Shown: one piece after another, positions 8,705 to 18,241 of the stretch | How positions within the stretch are numbered: position 1 is the first letter of the stretch | Layout of the letters: each line of letters starts with the position of its first letter | Origin: Phycisphaerae bacterium | Lineage (GTDB): Bacteria > Planctomycetota > Phycisphaerae > Phycisphaerales > UBA1924 | NCBI GenBank assembly: GCA_030432905.1 | Contig: JAUILU010000008.1 | Span: 19,039-83,038, forward strand | DNA: 64,000 nucleotides | Direction of reading: 5' to 3' | Notes under the pieces: model-generated | Seen by the model: the letters and a program-made list of their open reading frames with translations, nothing else | Told to the model about the DNA's origin: nothing | Databases searched by the model: none | Program-made: the position numbers and the translations under genes

Positions 8705-10387
8705 ATGCCCGGACTGCCTCTGACAATCTGGAAGCTGGTCACGATCGACCTCTGGAAGCTGCTGATCCTGACGTCGGCGGTGCTGGTCGGGGTGATCTCC
8801 TTCGCGGTCACGATCGGGCCCCTGTCCGACGGCGAGCTGGCGCCGATCGACGCGATCCGGTTCATGCTCTTCGCCGCGGTCCCGATGCTGGCGTACGCGC
8901 TGCCGTTTGCCGCCGGGTTCGCGGCGACACTGATCTTCCACAGAATGTCACAGGACAACGAGCTGCTCGCGGCGCACGCGGGCGGCGTGAGCCACGGCCG
9001 AATCCTGGTGCCCGCGGTCGTCACGGGTCTCGTGCTCTCGGTCATCGTCGGGTTCATGTCCGACCAGATCATCCCCCGGTTCCTCCGGAACATGGAATTG
9101 CTGATCACCGAGGACGTCGCCAAGCTCATGATCAGCCGGCTCGAGCGGGGCGAGACCATCGAGTTCGGCGGCAACTCGATCTACGCCGACACCGTTCAGT
9201 GGTTTGATCCGACGAAGCTCAAGTCGATCACCGACGCCAAAGACGGGTTCAGGCTGCATCGCGCGGCGTTTGCCAGCCTCGACAACGACAAACGGATGAA
9301 GGCGGGCTTCTCGTCCGAGGATGCCTACATCGTCATCAGGCAGGCCAGCGATTCGAACCGGGGGTCCGGCTCGATCGTCACGCTTGTTGCCGAGAACTAC
9401 AACAGCTGGGGCGACGGGTACAACTTCGAGAGCTCGGATCGTCTCCGCTACGACTTCGCGGTGCCCGGCGCGTTCCGTGACGATCCGAAGTACTGGTCGT
9501 TCGGCGAGCTGAAAGAACTCAAGAAGAACCCCAAGCTGCTCGCGCAGGTCTGGGAGTGGCACAAGAAAACCGCGTACCGGGCGGCGACGCTGGCGATGTT
9601 GCAGGACCTCCACCGGAACCTGCAGTCCAACGGCTCGGCCGAACTCCCGCTTGCCGACGGCGGGCGGATCGTCATCCATGGTGGCAAGCTCGGCGCCCTC
9701 GAATGGCTCAGCAGGCCCATCCTCCCAAGGCGGCAGGGCGAGCCGATCGTGGTCGAGCGCTACTCAGATGACGGCCGCGTCTCGCGGTTTGTGGCCCAGA
9801 GCGCCGTCTTCAACGCGGACAAGGCCGAGTCGGAGGAAGTAGCCGCCGAGCACGTCACCGCGAAGATCGTTCTTGAGGAGGTCACCACGGGCAGTATCCA
9901 AAGCGGCGAAGGCGAAGAGGTCACCGGTCGGAGGCGGATGCAGACAATCACCGGCGTGCTGGCGTCCGAGGGCATGGATCTCGTCGGTGCGTACGAGCGG
10001 ATGAGCCTCGCCGAGCTGCTGACCGAGACCGGTTTCGAGACCGGCGTCGGACGGGCCCTCGGTGAAGCGCAGTGGACCGCCGACAAAAAAGAACGAGAAC
10101 TCCAGCGTGAGATCGTCTCCAAGACGCATCAGCGCCTGGCGATGAGCGCGGCGTGCTTCGTGATGGTGCTGATCGGTGCGACGATGGCGATGAAGCTCCG
10201 AGACGCGTTGCCGCTGACCGTGTACCTGTGGGCGTTCATCCCCGCGCTGTCGTCGATTCTTGTGATCAGCACGGGCGAGCAGTTCGCCCAGCAGGTCGGC
10301 TGGCCCGGGCTGCTTCTGATGTGGGGCTCGGTCGCGGGGCTGCTCGTCTACGCGGGTGTGACGTACAAGCAGGTGGCTCTGCGATGA
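8705..10387 (+). CDS. lptF: LptF/LptG-family lipopolysaccharide export permease, enlarged periplasmic domain
   Basis: A 560-residue YjgP/YjgQ-family protein. Three membrane helices at the N-terminal end (for example IDLWKLLILTSAVLVGVISF and the helix after IRFMLFAAVP) and three at the C-terminal end flank a periplasmic domain. FHRMSQDNELLAAHAGGVS is the conserved cytoplasmic coupling segment. Typical members have about 360 residues; here the periplasmic part is larger by roughly 190 residues. The start is taken at the ATG at 8705 (MPGLPLT); an in-frame ATG at 8642 would add 21 residues. The stop overlaps the ATG of a second permease, so the two are probably the LptF/LptG heterodimer that works with LptB (22000-22881 in this window). 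Which one is F and which is G cannot be settled here. Confidence 0.82.
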   Translation: MPGLPLTIWKLVTIDLWKLLILTSAVLVGVISFAVTIGPLSDGELAPIDAIRFMLFAAVPMLAYALPFAAGFAATLIFHRMSQDNELLAAHAGGVSHGRILVPAVVTGLVLSVIVGFMSDQIIPRFLRNMELLITEDVAKLMISRLERGETIEFGGNSIYADTVQWFDPTKLKSITDAKDGFRLHRAAFASLDNDKRMKAGFSSEDAYIVIRQASDSNRGSGSIVTLVAENYNSWGDGYNFESSDRLRYDFAVPGAFRDDPKYWSFGELKELKKNPKLLAQVWEWHKKTAYRAATLAMLQDLHRNLQSNGSAELPLADGGRIVIHGGKLGALEWLSRPILPRRQGEPIVVERYSDDGRVSRFVAQSAVFNADKAESEEVAAEHVTAKIVLEEVTTGSIQSGEGEEVTGRRRMQTITGVLASEGMDLVGAYERMSLAELLTETGFETGVGRALGEAQWTADKKERELQREIVSKTHQRLAMSAACFVMVLIGATMAMKLRDALPLTVYLWAFIPALSSILVISTGEQFAQQVGWPGLLLMWGSVAGLLVYAGVTYKQVALR

Positions 10388-11502
10388 ATCTGCTCGACCG
10401 GTACATCGCGAGGCAGTACCTGCTCAACGTGATCATCCTGTACCTGATCCTGTTCGCGTTCATCGTGACGATCGACGTGGCGGTCAACATCGACTGGCTC
10501 TGGCGCATCGCGGGCCGGCGGGAGGCACCCGACGGCGAGCCCGGCGTAATCAGGCAGGCCGTGGTCACCGCGTTGCTGATCGCCGACTACTGGTGGCCCA
10601 AGCTCTTGCAGCTCTTCAACATCATGCTCGGGCTCGTGCTGGCGGGCGCGATGGGGTTCACGTGCACGCAGATGGTCCGCCACCGCGAGTTTGTCGCGGT
10701 CCTCGCCTCGGGCCAGAGCCTGCGCCGCGTCGGCAGGCCGATCCTGTTCGTCGCTCTGCTGTTTACAGTCGTGGCTGCGGTGAACCAGGAAACCGTCCTG
10801 CCGCGGATCGCCCCGCTGCTCGCGCGCGAGCACGACGAGGCGGGCAAAAGGAACGTGGACAAGACCAACGTCTCGATGGTCCGCGACAACCAGGGCCGGC
10901 TTCTCTACGCGAGGATCTTCGACCCGGGCGACAACACGCTGACCGACTTCGAGCTGATCGAACGCGACCCGGTCGGCCTCGCGGTCAAGAGAACACACGG
11001 CGCCTCGGCGTCGTGGGACGGCTCGGCGTGGGTCTGCCAGAACGCAACGATCGTGCCACTGACCGGCGGCGGCGCCACACAGACCGGCGTGCCCGTCCGG
11101 TTCGAAACCGACCTCGACCCGATCTCACTCAACGTCCGCCAGTTCACAAGCTACAGCCAGTACCTCAGCTGGCGGCAGCTCGGCCAGCTCCTGACCAAGA
11201 CCGAGGGCGGCGACAAGAACGTCCGAGACAGACTCCAGAGGACACGCTTCGGGCGGATCTCGATCGCGATGACCAACCTCATATCGCTCGTTCTGGTGAT
11301 GCCGTTCTTCATCGTCCGCGTCCCGAGCAACATGGCATCGCAGTCGATCAAGGGCGCACCGATCGCGATGATCGCTCTGATCGGGGGCACCGTCGGCGCG
11401 ACGGCTCCGGTCGCGGGTGTCTCGCCGATTGTCTCTGTATTCATCCCTGTGATCGTGCTTTTGCCGCTTGCGATCGCCGTCGCGATGAGCCCCAAGACCT
11501 GA
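10384..11502 (+). CDS. lptG: LptF/LptG-family lipopolysaccharide export permease
   Basis: A 372-residue YjgP/YjgQ-family permease of standard length. It begins MNLLDRYIARQYLLNVIILY, the usual amphipathic start followed by the first helix. MVRHREFVAVLASGQSLRRV is the coupling segment of the family. The C-terminal membrane helices include ISIAMTNLISLVLVMPFFIV. The start overlaps the previous permease's stop (ATGA), indicating translational coupling and a heterodimer. The pair would extract LPS from the inner membrane and feed the Lpt bridge. Confidence 0.85.
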   Translation: MNLLDRYIARQYLLNVIILYLILFAFIVTIDVAVNIDWLWRIAGRREAPDGEPGVIRQAVVTALLIADYWWPKLLQLFNIMLGLVLAGAMGFTCTQMVRHREFVAVLASGQSLRRVGRPILFVALLFTVVAAVNQETVLPRIAPLLAREHDEAGKRNVDKTNVSMVRDNQGRLLYARIFDPGDNTLTDFELIERDPVGLAVKRTHGASASWDGSAWVCQNATIVPLTGGGATQTGVPVRFETDLDPISLNVRQFTSYSQYLSWRQLGQLLTKTEGGDKNVRDRLQRTRFGRISIAMTNLISLVLVMPFFIVRVPSNMASQSIKGAPIAMIALIGGTVGATAPVAGVSPIVSVFIPVIVLLPLAIAVAMSPKT

Positions 11503-11622
11503 CGCTCGCCGGGCAAAGCTTGTATACATAGTTCATCTTCGCCGTGAAGCTACGCGCCGGCCCGCCTGTCGGATACACTCTTACAGACGCGGCCTGGTTC
11601 TGGGTCGGTGAAAGGGCACGCC

Positions 11623-12909
11623 ATGGCTTCGGTCGTTTTTTACTTTCAGGTGCATCAGCCGTTCAGGCTCAAGCCGTACTCGGTTTTCGATGACCACCCC
11701 TTCTACTTCGACACCGACAAGAACAACGCGATCTGCCAGAAGGTCGCCGACAAGTGCTACCGCCCGATGAACCGCGTGCTGCTCGATCTCATCAAGGAGA
11801 ACGACGGCAACTTCCGGTGCAGCTTCTCCATCTCGGGCGTCGCGATCGAGCAGTTCGAGACCTACGCGCCCGACGTGCTCGACCAGTTCAAGCAGCTGGC
11901 AGAGACCGGCTGCGTCGAGTTCCTCGCCGAGACCTCGCACCACTCGCTGAGCTTCCTGTACTCGCGCAAGGAGTTCGAGCGTCAGGTCGCGGCTCACACC
12001 GCCAAGATGGAAGAGCACTTCGGGCAGACGCCGACCGTGTTCCGCAACACCGAGCTTGTGTACTCCAACGAGGTCGGCCACGCCGTGAGCCAGATTCTGG
12101 ACAAAGACGGCAAGCCGCGATTCAAGGGCGTCTGCTGCGAGGGGTGGGACCACTACCTCGGGTTCCGCAAGCCCAGCTACGTCTACACGCCCCCGGGCGC
12201 ACCGATCGGCGCGGGCAACAAGCCTCTTGGACTCCTGCTCAAAAACTACCGTCTGAGTGACGACGTCGCGTTCCGCTTCAGCAACCGCGGCTGGACCGAG
12301 TGGCCCCTGTCAGCCGAGAAGTTCGCCGACTGGGTCAACAACGTCAACGGCGACGGCTTCCTCGTCAACCTATTCATGGACTACGAGACCTTCGGCGAGC
12401 ACCAGTGGGCCGACACGGGCATCTTCGACTTCATGCGCGCCTTGCCCAAAGCGGTCTTCGACTCCAACCCCGGGCAGAACCATTTCATCACGCCCTCGAT
12501 GGCGCTCGATGAGTTCACGCCCGTCGGCGAGTACGACGTGCCCAACTACCTCAGCTGGGCCGACACCGAACGCGACCTCTCGGCGTGGCTCGGCAACGCG
12601 ATGCAGGCCAACGCCCTGCACGAGACGTACCGCATCGAGAGCGACGTCCGCAAGATCTACGAGGACAAGACCCTCTCCGCCGAGCAGCAGAAGAACGCGG
12701 CCCACCTCCTCGAGGACTGGCGCAAGCTAACCACGAGCGACCACTTCTACTACATGTGCACCAAGTACTGGGCCGACGGCGACGTCCACAAGTACTTCAG
12801 CCCCTACGACTCGCCCTACGACGCGTACATCAACTTCATGAACGTGCTCGACAACGTGCAGGCGAGGCTGGCTGAGTACGAGAAGCAGACGGTGACGGCG
12901 CTGAAATAA
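11623..12909 (+). CDS. Glycoside hydrolase family 57 (alpha-amylase / glucanotransferase type)
   Basis: A 428-residue GH57 protein. FYFQVHQPFRLK is the N-terminal family motif, FRNTELVYSNEVG carries the predicted nucleophile Glu, and FMDYETFGEHQW carries the predicted acid/base Asp. ETSHHSLSFLYS is another conserved GH57 region. There is no signal peptide, so it probably acts inside the cell on glycogen or malto-oligosaccharides. The ATG at 11623 has AAAGGG six bases upstream and starts exactly where family similarity begins; a GTG at 11608 would add five residues. It is a single gene, 120 bases after the Lpt permeases. Hydrolase and transferase activity cannot be told apart from sequence. 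Confidence 0.9.
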   Translation: MASVVFYFQVHQPFRLKPYSVFDDHPFYFDTDKNNAICQKVADKCYRPMNRVLLDLIKENDGNFRCSFSISGVAIEQFETYAPDVLDQFKQLAETGCVEFLAETSHHSLSFLYSRKEFERQVAAHTAKMEEHFGQTPTVFRNTELVYSNEVGHAVSQILDKDGKPRFKGVCCEGWDHYLGFRKPSYVYTPPGAPIGAGNKPLGLLLKNYRLSDDVAFRFSNRGWTEWPLSAEKFADWVNNVNGDGFLVNLFMDYETFGEHQWADTGIFDFMRALPKAVFDSNPGQNHFITPSMALDEFTPVGEYDVPNYLSWADTERDLSAWLGNAMQANALHETYRIESDVRKIYEDKTLSAEQQKNAAHLLEDWRKLTTSDHFYYMCTKYWADGDVHKYFSPYDSPYDAYINFMNVLDNVQARLAEYEKQTVTALK

Positions 12910-12922
12910 GCGGAGCATCCGT

Positions 12923-13411
12923 GTGAGTACATACCCAGCTGTTCCTGCGCTCACCGGCAAGCACAAACTCCGTCGCCTGCTGTGGGTCTCGGCCCTTTTG
13001 GTTGTCTGGGGCTGCACTCTGGTTGCCTTGCCAGATCTAGTTGAGAGGACTCGCGGAACGACTTCTCACATTGCCCCTTACTACCTCTTGGTGCTATGTG
13101 CGTATCTGATGTACGCTTACGTTGCAACCCTTCTCAATGTTGAAATCGGTGACTGTCACGTTTCGGTAGCAATTTGGGCACGAACGAAACGCATCCCGCT
13201 CGAGTCAATCGGGTCGGTCAAAGCGGTCCGCTCCCATGGCAAGCTGAAGAAGATACTTCTTAGGGACAAAGCTACTCGACCGCTGGGATCGATCCCGATC
13301 ATCCGCGGATCTCGGCGGATCGATCGAGCCGAGGAACTGCTCGCTGAACTCGAGAACTCCATACACCCGGCCGAGGAACCCTCGACCAGTATGGTCCCAG
13401 ATCACAGTTAA
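12923..13411 (+). CDS. Small membrane protein with a PH-like domain
   Basis: A 162-residue protein starting at GTG (12923) with GGAG seven bases upstream. Two hydrophobic segments (about residues 20-40 and 55-78) are followed by a soluble domain with SVAIWARTKRIPLESIGSVK. That pattern, a strand followed by 'IPLESIxSVK', resembles bacterial PH-like (bPH_2) domains of membrane proteins. No function is known. It sits 13 bases after the GH57 gene and is clearly lower in GC at the third codon position than its neighbours. Confidence 0.6.
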   Translation: MSTYPAVPALTGKHKLRRLLWVSALLVVWGCTLVALPDLVERTRGTTSHIAPYYLLVLCAYLMYAYVATLLNVEIGDCHVSVAIWARTKRIPLESIGSVKAVRSHGKLKKILLRDKATRPLGSIPIIRGSRRIDRAEELLAELENSIHPAEEPSTSMVPDHS

Positions 13412-13493
13412 ACGGCGTTCCCGGGCACTGAAACATCATACTAGTGTTTCCTAACTATCTGTCAGCCCGGACTACCCCGGCGGAGGCACACCG

Positions 13494-14081
13494 ATGCTGT
13501 TTGGCAGTTCAGATCCTCTCTCGATGGTCGAGGCGGTGTTCCTAGCCGTGGTGCTCTACGGCGCACCATTGCTGTGCGTCGGCGTCTACCTGTTCTTCTC
13601 AAGGACTGCTCGCAAGCAGGCTAAACGCAAAGTCGGCGTGCCCGATCATGCCAACGCGCTCTTCGCGCTTCTGTTCTTCATCGCAGCGCCGTGGGCGGTG
13701 ATCCACACGTCGCATCTGCCCCTTAAACACGCGCTGCTCGTCGTCTTGTTACCTGGTGTGATCAGCTGCGCCATCATGGCGTGGCAATGGGAAAGCGCGA
13801 AACACGCTGTAAGGCTCGGTTTCGTCACGGTGCTCGTCGCAGTGATGAGCATTGTGCTCGATCCGAGGGCGTTCGGCTCACCAATCATCGGAACCGGGCA
13901 AGACATGTTCTTTCTCGAACCGGTGTTCTGGCTGCTCGCGTACGGATTTATCGCAAGCCAGGCCGCCAGCTCGCACACACCCCGACCAGCCATCACCCAC
14001 AGCTGCGTGAACTGCGGGTACTCAAGAGTCGGCCTGCAGGCCAACATCTGCCCCGAGTGCGGCGATGCATTCTTCGAATAG
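13494..14081 (+). CDS. Membrane protein with C-terminal zinc ribbon
   Basis: A 195-residue protein with four to five predicted membrane helices followed by a zinc ribbon, CVNCGYSRVGLQANICPECG, just before the C-terminus. This is one of four proteins in the window with the same CxxC...CPECG pattern next to membrane helices (others at 23845, 24306 and 37959). The function of these planctomycete proteins is unknown. The ribbon would lie in the cytoplasm and could bind another protein or nucleic acid, but that is only inference. Confidence 0.65.
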   Translation: MLFGSSDPLSMVEAVFLAVVLYGAPLLCVGVYLFFSRTARKQAKRKVGVPDHANALFALLFFIAAPWAVIHTSHLPLKHALLVVLLPGVISCAIMAWQWESAKHAVRLGFVTVLVAVMSIVLDPRAFGSPIIGTGQDMFFLEPVFWLLAYGFIASQAASSHTPRPAITHSCVNCGYSRVGLQANICPECGDAFFE

Positions 14082-14089
14082 ATAGGTGT

Positions 14090-15625
14090 CTACCCGATCT
14101 TCTTCGTCAGAATCTCTTTCACCAGCCGCGCGTCCGCCGACCCGCCCGACTTCTTCTTCACCTCGCCGATGAGCCGGCCGATGGCCGAGGCTTTGCCGCC
14201 CCGGATCTGTTCGACCATGCCCTGCTGCTCGGCGATGACCTCGTCGCACCACGCCTCGAGCTGGCCCGTGTCGGAGATCATGACCAGCCCCTCGCGCTCG
14301 GCGATCGTGCCGGGCGTGTCCTGGCAGAAGCACATCATCGAGACGATCTGGTCAGCGCTCTGCGCACCGACCATGCCCTCGTGGCGCATCACGACAAGCT
14401 CGGCGAGCCGCTTACTGTCAAGATTGAGCTTGCCGATCGGCACGCCCCGGTCGTTGGCGGCCTTGGCGACCGAGCGGATCATCAAGATCGACGCCTGCCG
14501 ATCCGCGTCGCTCTCGGGGACGCCAGATTCCGCGGCGAGCGTGCGGGCGCCGTCGAACAAACCCGAGGCCGACTTGCTCTCGGCGATCTGCTGCGCATCG
14601 CGTTCGCTCAGGCCATGCTTGTCGATGTACCGCCGCATCATCGCCATCGGCAGCTCGGGCAGTCTTGAGCGGACATCGCTCATCCACTTGTCGTCGATCA
14701 CAACGGGCGCCAGGTCCGGCTCCGGGAAGAAGCGGTAGTCGAGCGCATCTTCTTTGCTGCGCTGGAGGACTGTGATTTGTTTCTCGTCGTCGAAGCCGTA
14801 GGTCGCTTTCATGCCGGGGCCGTGAGTTTCGCCGGTTTCGACCCACCGCCTCGGCTGCTCGGCGATCTCGTACGCCACCGCGCCGGCGAGCGAGCGGAAC
14901 GAGTTGAGGTTCTTCACCTCGGCGACAGGTGTGAACACCTCGCTGCCGTCGATCAGTGTGAGCTTGCAGTTGATGTTGGGCTCGAACCGCATGTGTCCCC
15001 GCATCATCACGCCGCCGGTGGCGCCGATGGCTTTGCAGACCATGCGGATGTACCTGCCGTACGCGACGGCTTCCTCGGGCGAGTGCATGTCGGGCTCGGA
15101 GACGATCTCAAGCAGAGGCGTGCCCGCGCGGTTGAGATCGACCAGCGAGTGGTCGCCGTCGTCGTGCACGAGCTTGCCCGCGTCTTCTTCGAGGTGTGCG
15201 CGCATGAGCCGGACGCGGTTCGTCGGTGCCGCAAAGTCGATGAACCCGCTCTCGTCCATCGTCGGCACTTCGACCACGCCCTCGGCGCACACCGGCAAGC
15301 CGAACTGACTCGTCTGGTACGCCTTGGGCAGATCCGGGTAGAAGTAACTCTTGCGGTCCCACGTCGTCCGCTGGTTCAGTCGGCAGCCGAGCGCCATGCC
15401 GACGAGCATCGACAGCTCGACCGCCCTGCGGTTCATGACCGGCAGCGCCCCCGGCAGCGCGAGCACCACGCGGTCGGTCATCGTGTTTGGGTCGGCCTCG
15501 TCCGCGCCGGGCCTGGCGGTGCTCGGTGCGCGAGACAGTAGCTTCGTCTGCGTCGCCAGCTGGACATGGATCTCCATGCCGATGATCGGGTGGACGGCCT
15601 GAATGTCTTTGATCGAGCGTGTCAC
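14090..15625 (-). CDS. gatB: Aspartyl/glutamyl-tRNA amidotransferase subunit B
   Basis: A 511-residue GatB. IIGMEIHVQLATQTKLLSRA is the N-terminal family signature, followed by the metal and tRNA-binding cradle (YFYPDLPKAYQTSQF) and a C-terminal GatB/YqeY helical domain that ends in KKKSGGSADARLVKEILTKK. In GatCAB it converts Glu-tRNA(Gln) and/or Asp-tRNA(Asn) to the amide form. gatA and gatC are not adjacent. The start is GTG at 15625. It is followed upstream, on the same strand, by the divergent sigma-like gene. Confidence 0.95.
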   Translation of the reverse strand: MTRSIKDIQAVHPIIGMEIHVQLATQTKLLSRAPSTARPGADEADPNTMTDRVVLALPGALPVMNRRAVELSMLVGMALGCRLNQRTTWDRKSYFYPDLPKAYQTSQFGLPVCAEGVVEVPTMDESGFIDFAAPTNRVRLMRAHLEEDAGKLVHDDGDHSLVDLNRAGTPLLEIVSEPDMHSPEEAVAYGRYIRMVCKAIGATGGVMMRGHMRFEPNINCKLTLIDGSEVFTPVAEVKNLNSFRSLAGAVAYEIAEQPRRWVETGETHGPGMKATYGFDDEKQITVLQRSKEDALDYRFFPEPDLAPVVIDDKWMSDVRSRLPELPMAMMRRYIDKHGLSERDAQQIAESKSASGLFDGARTLAAESGVPESDADRQASILMIRSVAKAANDRGVPIGKLNLDSKRLAELVVMRHEGMVGAQSADQIVSMMCFCQDTPGTIAEREGLVMISDTGQLEAWCDEVIAEQQGMVEQIRGGKASAIGRLIGEVKKKSGGSADARLVKEILTKKIG

Positions 15626-15645
15626 GCCCGGATCGTACCGCGTCG

Positions 15646-17316
15646 TTACTGGCTCGGTTGGCGGACGGCGGCGATCGCGTTGCGGATCGCGGCGCGCTCG
15701 CTTCTTGCCACGTGCAGAGGCCGAGACCCGAGCCGGTGCGCAAGCTCGGCGAGCGTCAGCGGGTGACCCGCGGCGGTCGGCGCGAGCCCGAACCGCAGCC
15801 GCAGCAGCTCCGCGTGATCCTCACTCAGTGAATCCAGGCCCCGGCGCAAGCGAATATCGGGCTCGATCGTCGGCTGCCAGGTGCAGATCCGCTGCGTGAA
15901 GTCGGCGATGCGCTCGCTCGAACCGATCACTCGCCGGGCCCGGCCGGGCTGGGCCTGACTCATGGGCTTGATCGAGAGGCGCTGCATCATGTCGCGCATG
16001 GCTTTGTCACACGCGAGCGAGACCGGCGCCGCGAGCCGGCCGCCGGTGGACGGGTGGTGTCGGTCGATCGCGGTGCACGTCGCCCGCATGAGCGAGCCCA
16101 TCATCGCGCGCAGCTTGCTGCCCCCCACCGCCTCGGCCTCGTGCCCGAGCCGCGACTCGATCGTGCGTAGGATGTTGGGAAGCTGCGAACGCACAAGCTC
16201 GGCCTTGATGCGCGCCGCCCAGCGCAGATCGGTCTCGATGCGATCAACGTCCGGCGCGTGCACGCCGTGCGCCTCGAGTCCCTCGATCGCCGACGCGGAC
16301 CGGGCGCGGAGCGCGACGTAGATCTTCGCCCTCGCCTTCTCTTCGACGGGTGGCATCACCGTCACCGCGCGAGAGAGTGCGAGCAGATCCGCTAGCCCCG
16401 TCGGCCCAGGGTGCCCGATGCCCTCGCGCGCAAACTGCGACTCGACGCCGACCTCGTCTGGCGCGGTGTCGAGGCCGTCACGGATCGCGGGCAGGAGTTC
16501 GCGCAGCACCGCGGCTCGTTCATCGGCGGTCACGCGCTGGACCGCGGGCCTCGGTTTGCCGAGCCGTTCTGCGATCTCGCCCGGCTCGATGGATCGGCGC
16601 CAGGCGCGGTACGCGAAGCGGCGCTGCTTCGGGGTCAGCGGGCCTGACTCCTCGAAGATCGGGTCGTCGCTCTCCTGGTCGTGTTTGCGGAGGATCTGCC
16701 GGACTGTTTCGTGGCCCCGCCCGATCTCTTCGGAAACCTTGAGCGCCGCCTGATTGAGCGTTTTGCCCGTGCTGGCGACCTCGCGTGCAAGCTCGATGAC
16801 CTTCTCGCGCGTGTCGTCGTCGAGGCGTGTGAAACTCGACGCAGATCGCAGCACGTCAGGGTGCCGACTCTCGAAGCTCTTGACCGCGTCCGTCGTGAAC
16901 ACAACCCGGGGTCTGCCAGAAGGCCCGATCACCCGCCGAGAGAGCAGGCCTTTTTTCCGGTAGCGCTCGAGCGTTTTCCGGCTCACGCTCCAACGCGAGC
17001 ACAGGTCCTCCGGCGCGAGCGCACCGGCGACGTCGTGTATTGAGATTTTCGCGGCTGCGGAAAGATGCTCGGCGAGCGCCGCGAGCTCGCCCAGAAGATC
17101 CTGCCCGGAGATCATCGCCGATCCCGAGAGGTCCTTGCGGTAGCCGGTGACGCGGAAGACAACGAAGTCCTCGGGGTAGTCCTGCTCGGGGTCGATGTCA
17201 TCGACGAGCGATTCGGTGCGCGCAAGGTCCCTCAGCAGCGCGTGCTTCGGAGCGAAGCGCAGCTGTTTAGCGAGGTCCTCGATGGCCTCGACGGTGAGCC
17301 TTGGCAGGGGCGGCAC
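15646..17316 (-). CDS. Divergent sigma-70-like protein with several helix-turn-helix domains
   Basis: A 556-residue protein. Residues about 376-444 align by pattern with sigma-70 region 2: TAIDRHHPSTGGRLAAPVSL mirrors the 'AVDKFDPSRGFRFSTYA' block. The C-terminal region from about 505 (LRLRFGL, then LTLAELAHRLGSRPLHVAR) mirrors region 4 with its helix-turn-helix. Upstream are more HTH-like segments: EDLCSRWSVSRKTLERYRKK (about 103-122), a second near TLNQAALKVSEEIGRGHETV and a third near PGEIAERLGKPRPAVQ. The normal aromatic and basic promoter-melting residues of region 2.3 are missing. It could be a specialised sigma factor or a transcription regulator that evolved from one. The start is GTG at 17316. 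Confidence 0.6.
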   Translation of the reverse strand: MPPLPRLTVEAIEDLAKQLRFAPKHALLRDLARTESLVDDIDPEQDYPEDFVVFRVTGYRKDLSGSAMISGQDLLGELAALAEHLSAAAKISIHDVAGALAPEDLCSRWSVSRKTLERYRKKGLLSRRVIGPSGRPRVVFTTDAVKSFESRHPDVLRSASSFTRLDDDTREKVIELAREVASTGKTLNQAALKVSEEIGRGHETVRQILRKHDQESDDPIFEESGPLTPKQRRFAYRAWRRSIEPGEIAERLGKPRPAVQRVTADERAAVLRELLPAIRDGLDTAPDEVGVESQFAREGIGHPGPTGLADLLALSRAVTVMPPVEEKARAKIYVALRARSASAIEGLEAHGVHAPDVDRIETDLRWAARIKAELVRSQLPNILRTIESRLGHEAEAVGGSKLRAMMGSLMRATCTAIDRHHPSTGGRLAAPVSLACDKAMRDMMQRLSIKPMSQAQPGRARRVIGSSERIADFTQRICTWQPTIEPDIRLRRGLDSLSEDHAELLRLRFGLAPTAAGHPLTLAELAHRLGSRPLHVARSERAAIRNAIAAVRQPSQ

Positions 17317-17336
17317 TCTTGTTTTTCCCCCTCAAC

Positions 17337-18197
17337 TTAGCCTGCGGCCAGCGCGTCGCTGACATGCACAAGCCCGGCCCGTTCAACGAAGCTGCGCGCG
17401 GCGCACATCTCGATGAACCTTGTTGCTGCTTCCTGCGCACGATCGTTGTAGTCGTACAGGAGACAGGAGCCGATGTACTTTCTTGCGAGGTCGACCGGCC
17501 ATCGGTGCGTCGGCGCTTGAGCCGAGACGATGGCGTCGATCCGGGTCCGGTTGTGCCGACGCTGGCGGTCGAGCAGGACCGTGGCGGCGGCGATCTTCGG
17601 GTCACTCGCCCGATCAGACCGGCACATCCACACGGCATATACGAAGGGCAGCCCGGTCAGTTCCTTCCACGCCTCGCCAAGATCGAGCTGGTGCGGGTAT
17701 CGGACAGCCGGGGGCGAGCCGGTCACCACCTTGTCCCCGATCAGCAGCATCGTCTCGGGCCACTGGCCGCCCGTCGGATCGTCCGCGGGGGCGCCCTGTG
17801 CGATCGGGATCTGTTCGCGTGCGTCGTAGTCGATGATCCTTGGTTCGAGACCGTACATCTCAGCGAGGAGAAGTCGGCAGAGAACGACCGATGTATGGCT
17901 GTCGGTGTCGGCGTGGACCGAGGTGATCTGGTCAATCGGGACCTGGCTGTACAGGCGGACGGTCAGCGTCGGGCCGTCGGAGCCGATCATCCCGCAGGGC
18001 AGGATGGACATGGGTACAGCGGACTTGGCGGCATCGACGAGCGAGACCAGAGCCACGTCCACCTCGTCGTTCTCGAGCAGAGGGATCAGGTTCGAGGGTA
18101 CCGCTTTGACAAGCTCCGCCTCCCGAAGATCGTCCAGACCCTCGATCAGCGGGACAGTGTTCAGGTAGTTGACGCAGCCGATCCGCAGTGTTTCCAT
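17337..18197 (-). CDS. mqnA: Chorismate dehydratase (menaquinone synthesis, futalosine pathway)
   Basis: A 286-residue MqnA-family protein of periplasmic-binding-protein fold. It begins METLRIGCVNYLNTVPLIEG, the family's N-terminal substrate-binding motif, and has VALVSLVDAAKS and a C-terminal helical part around DLARKYIGSCLLYDYNDRAQ. MqnA converts chorismate to 3-enolpyruvyl-benzoate, the first step of the futalosine route to menaquinone. Its presence indicates that this organism makes menaquinone without the classical Men pathway. Other mqn genes are not in the window. It lies upstream of the sigma-like gene on the same strand, separated by 20 bases. Confidence 0.9.
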   Translation of the reverse strand: METLRIGCVNYLNTVPLIEGLDDLREAELVKAVPSNLIPLLENDEVDVALVSLVDAAKSAVPMSILPCGMIGSDGPTLTVRLYSQVPIDQITSVHADTDSHTSVVLCRLLLAEMYGLEPRIIDYDAREQIPIAQGAPADDPTGGQWPETMLLIGDKVVTGSPPAVRYPHQLDLGEAWKELTGLPFVYAVWMCRSDRASDPKIAAATVLLDRQRRHNRTRIDAIVSAQAPTHRWPVDLARKYIGSCLLYDYNDRAQEAATRFIEMCAARSFVERAGLVHVSDALAAG

Positions 18198-18241
18198 CGC
18201 CTGTCAGTGTACCGGGGCCGATGAACCGATAGGACTCTGAG

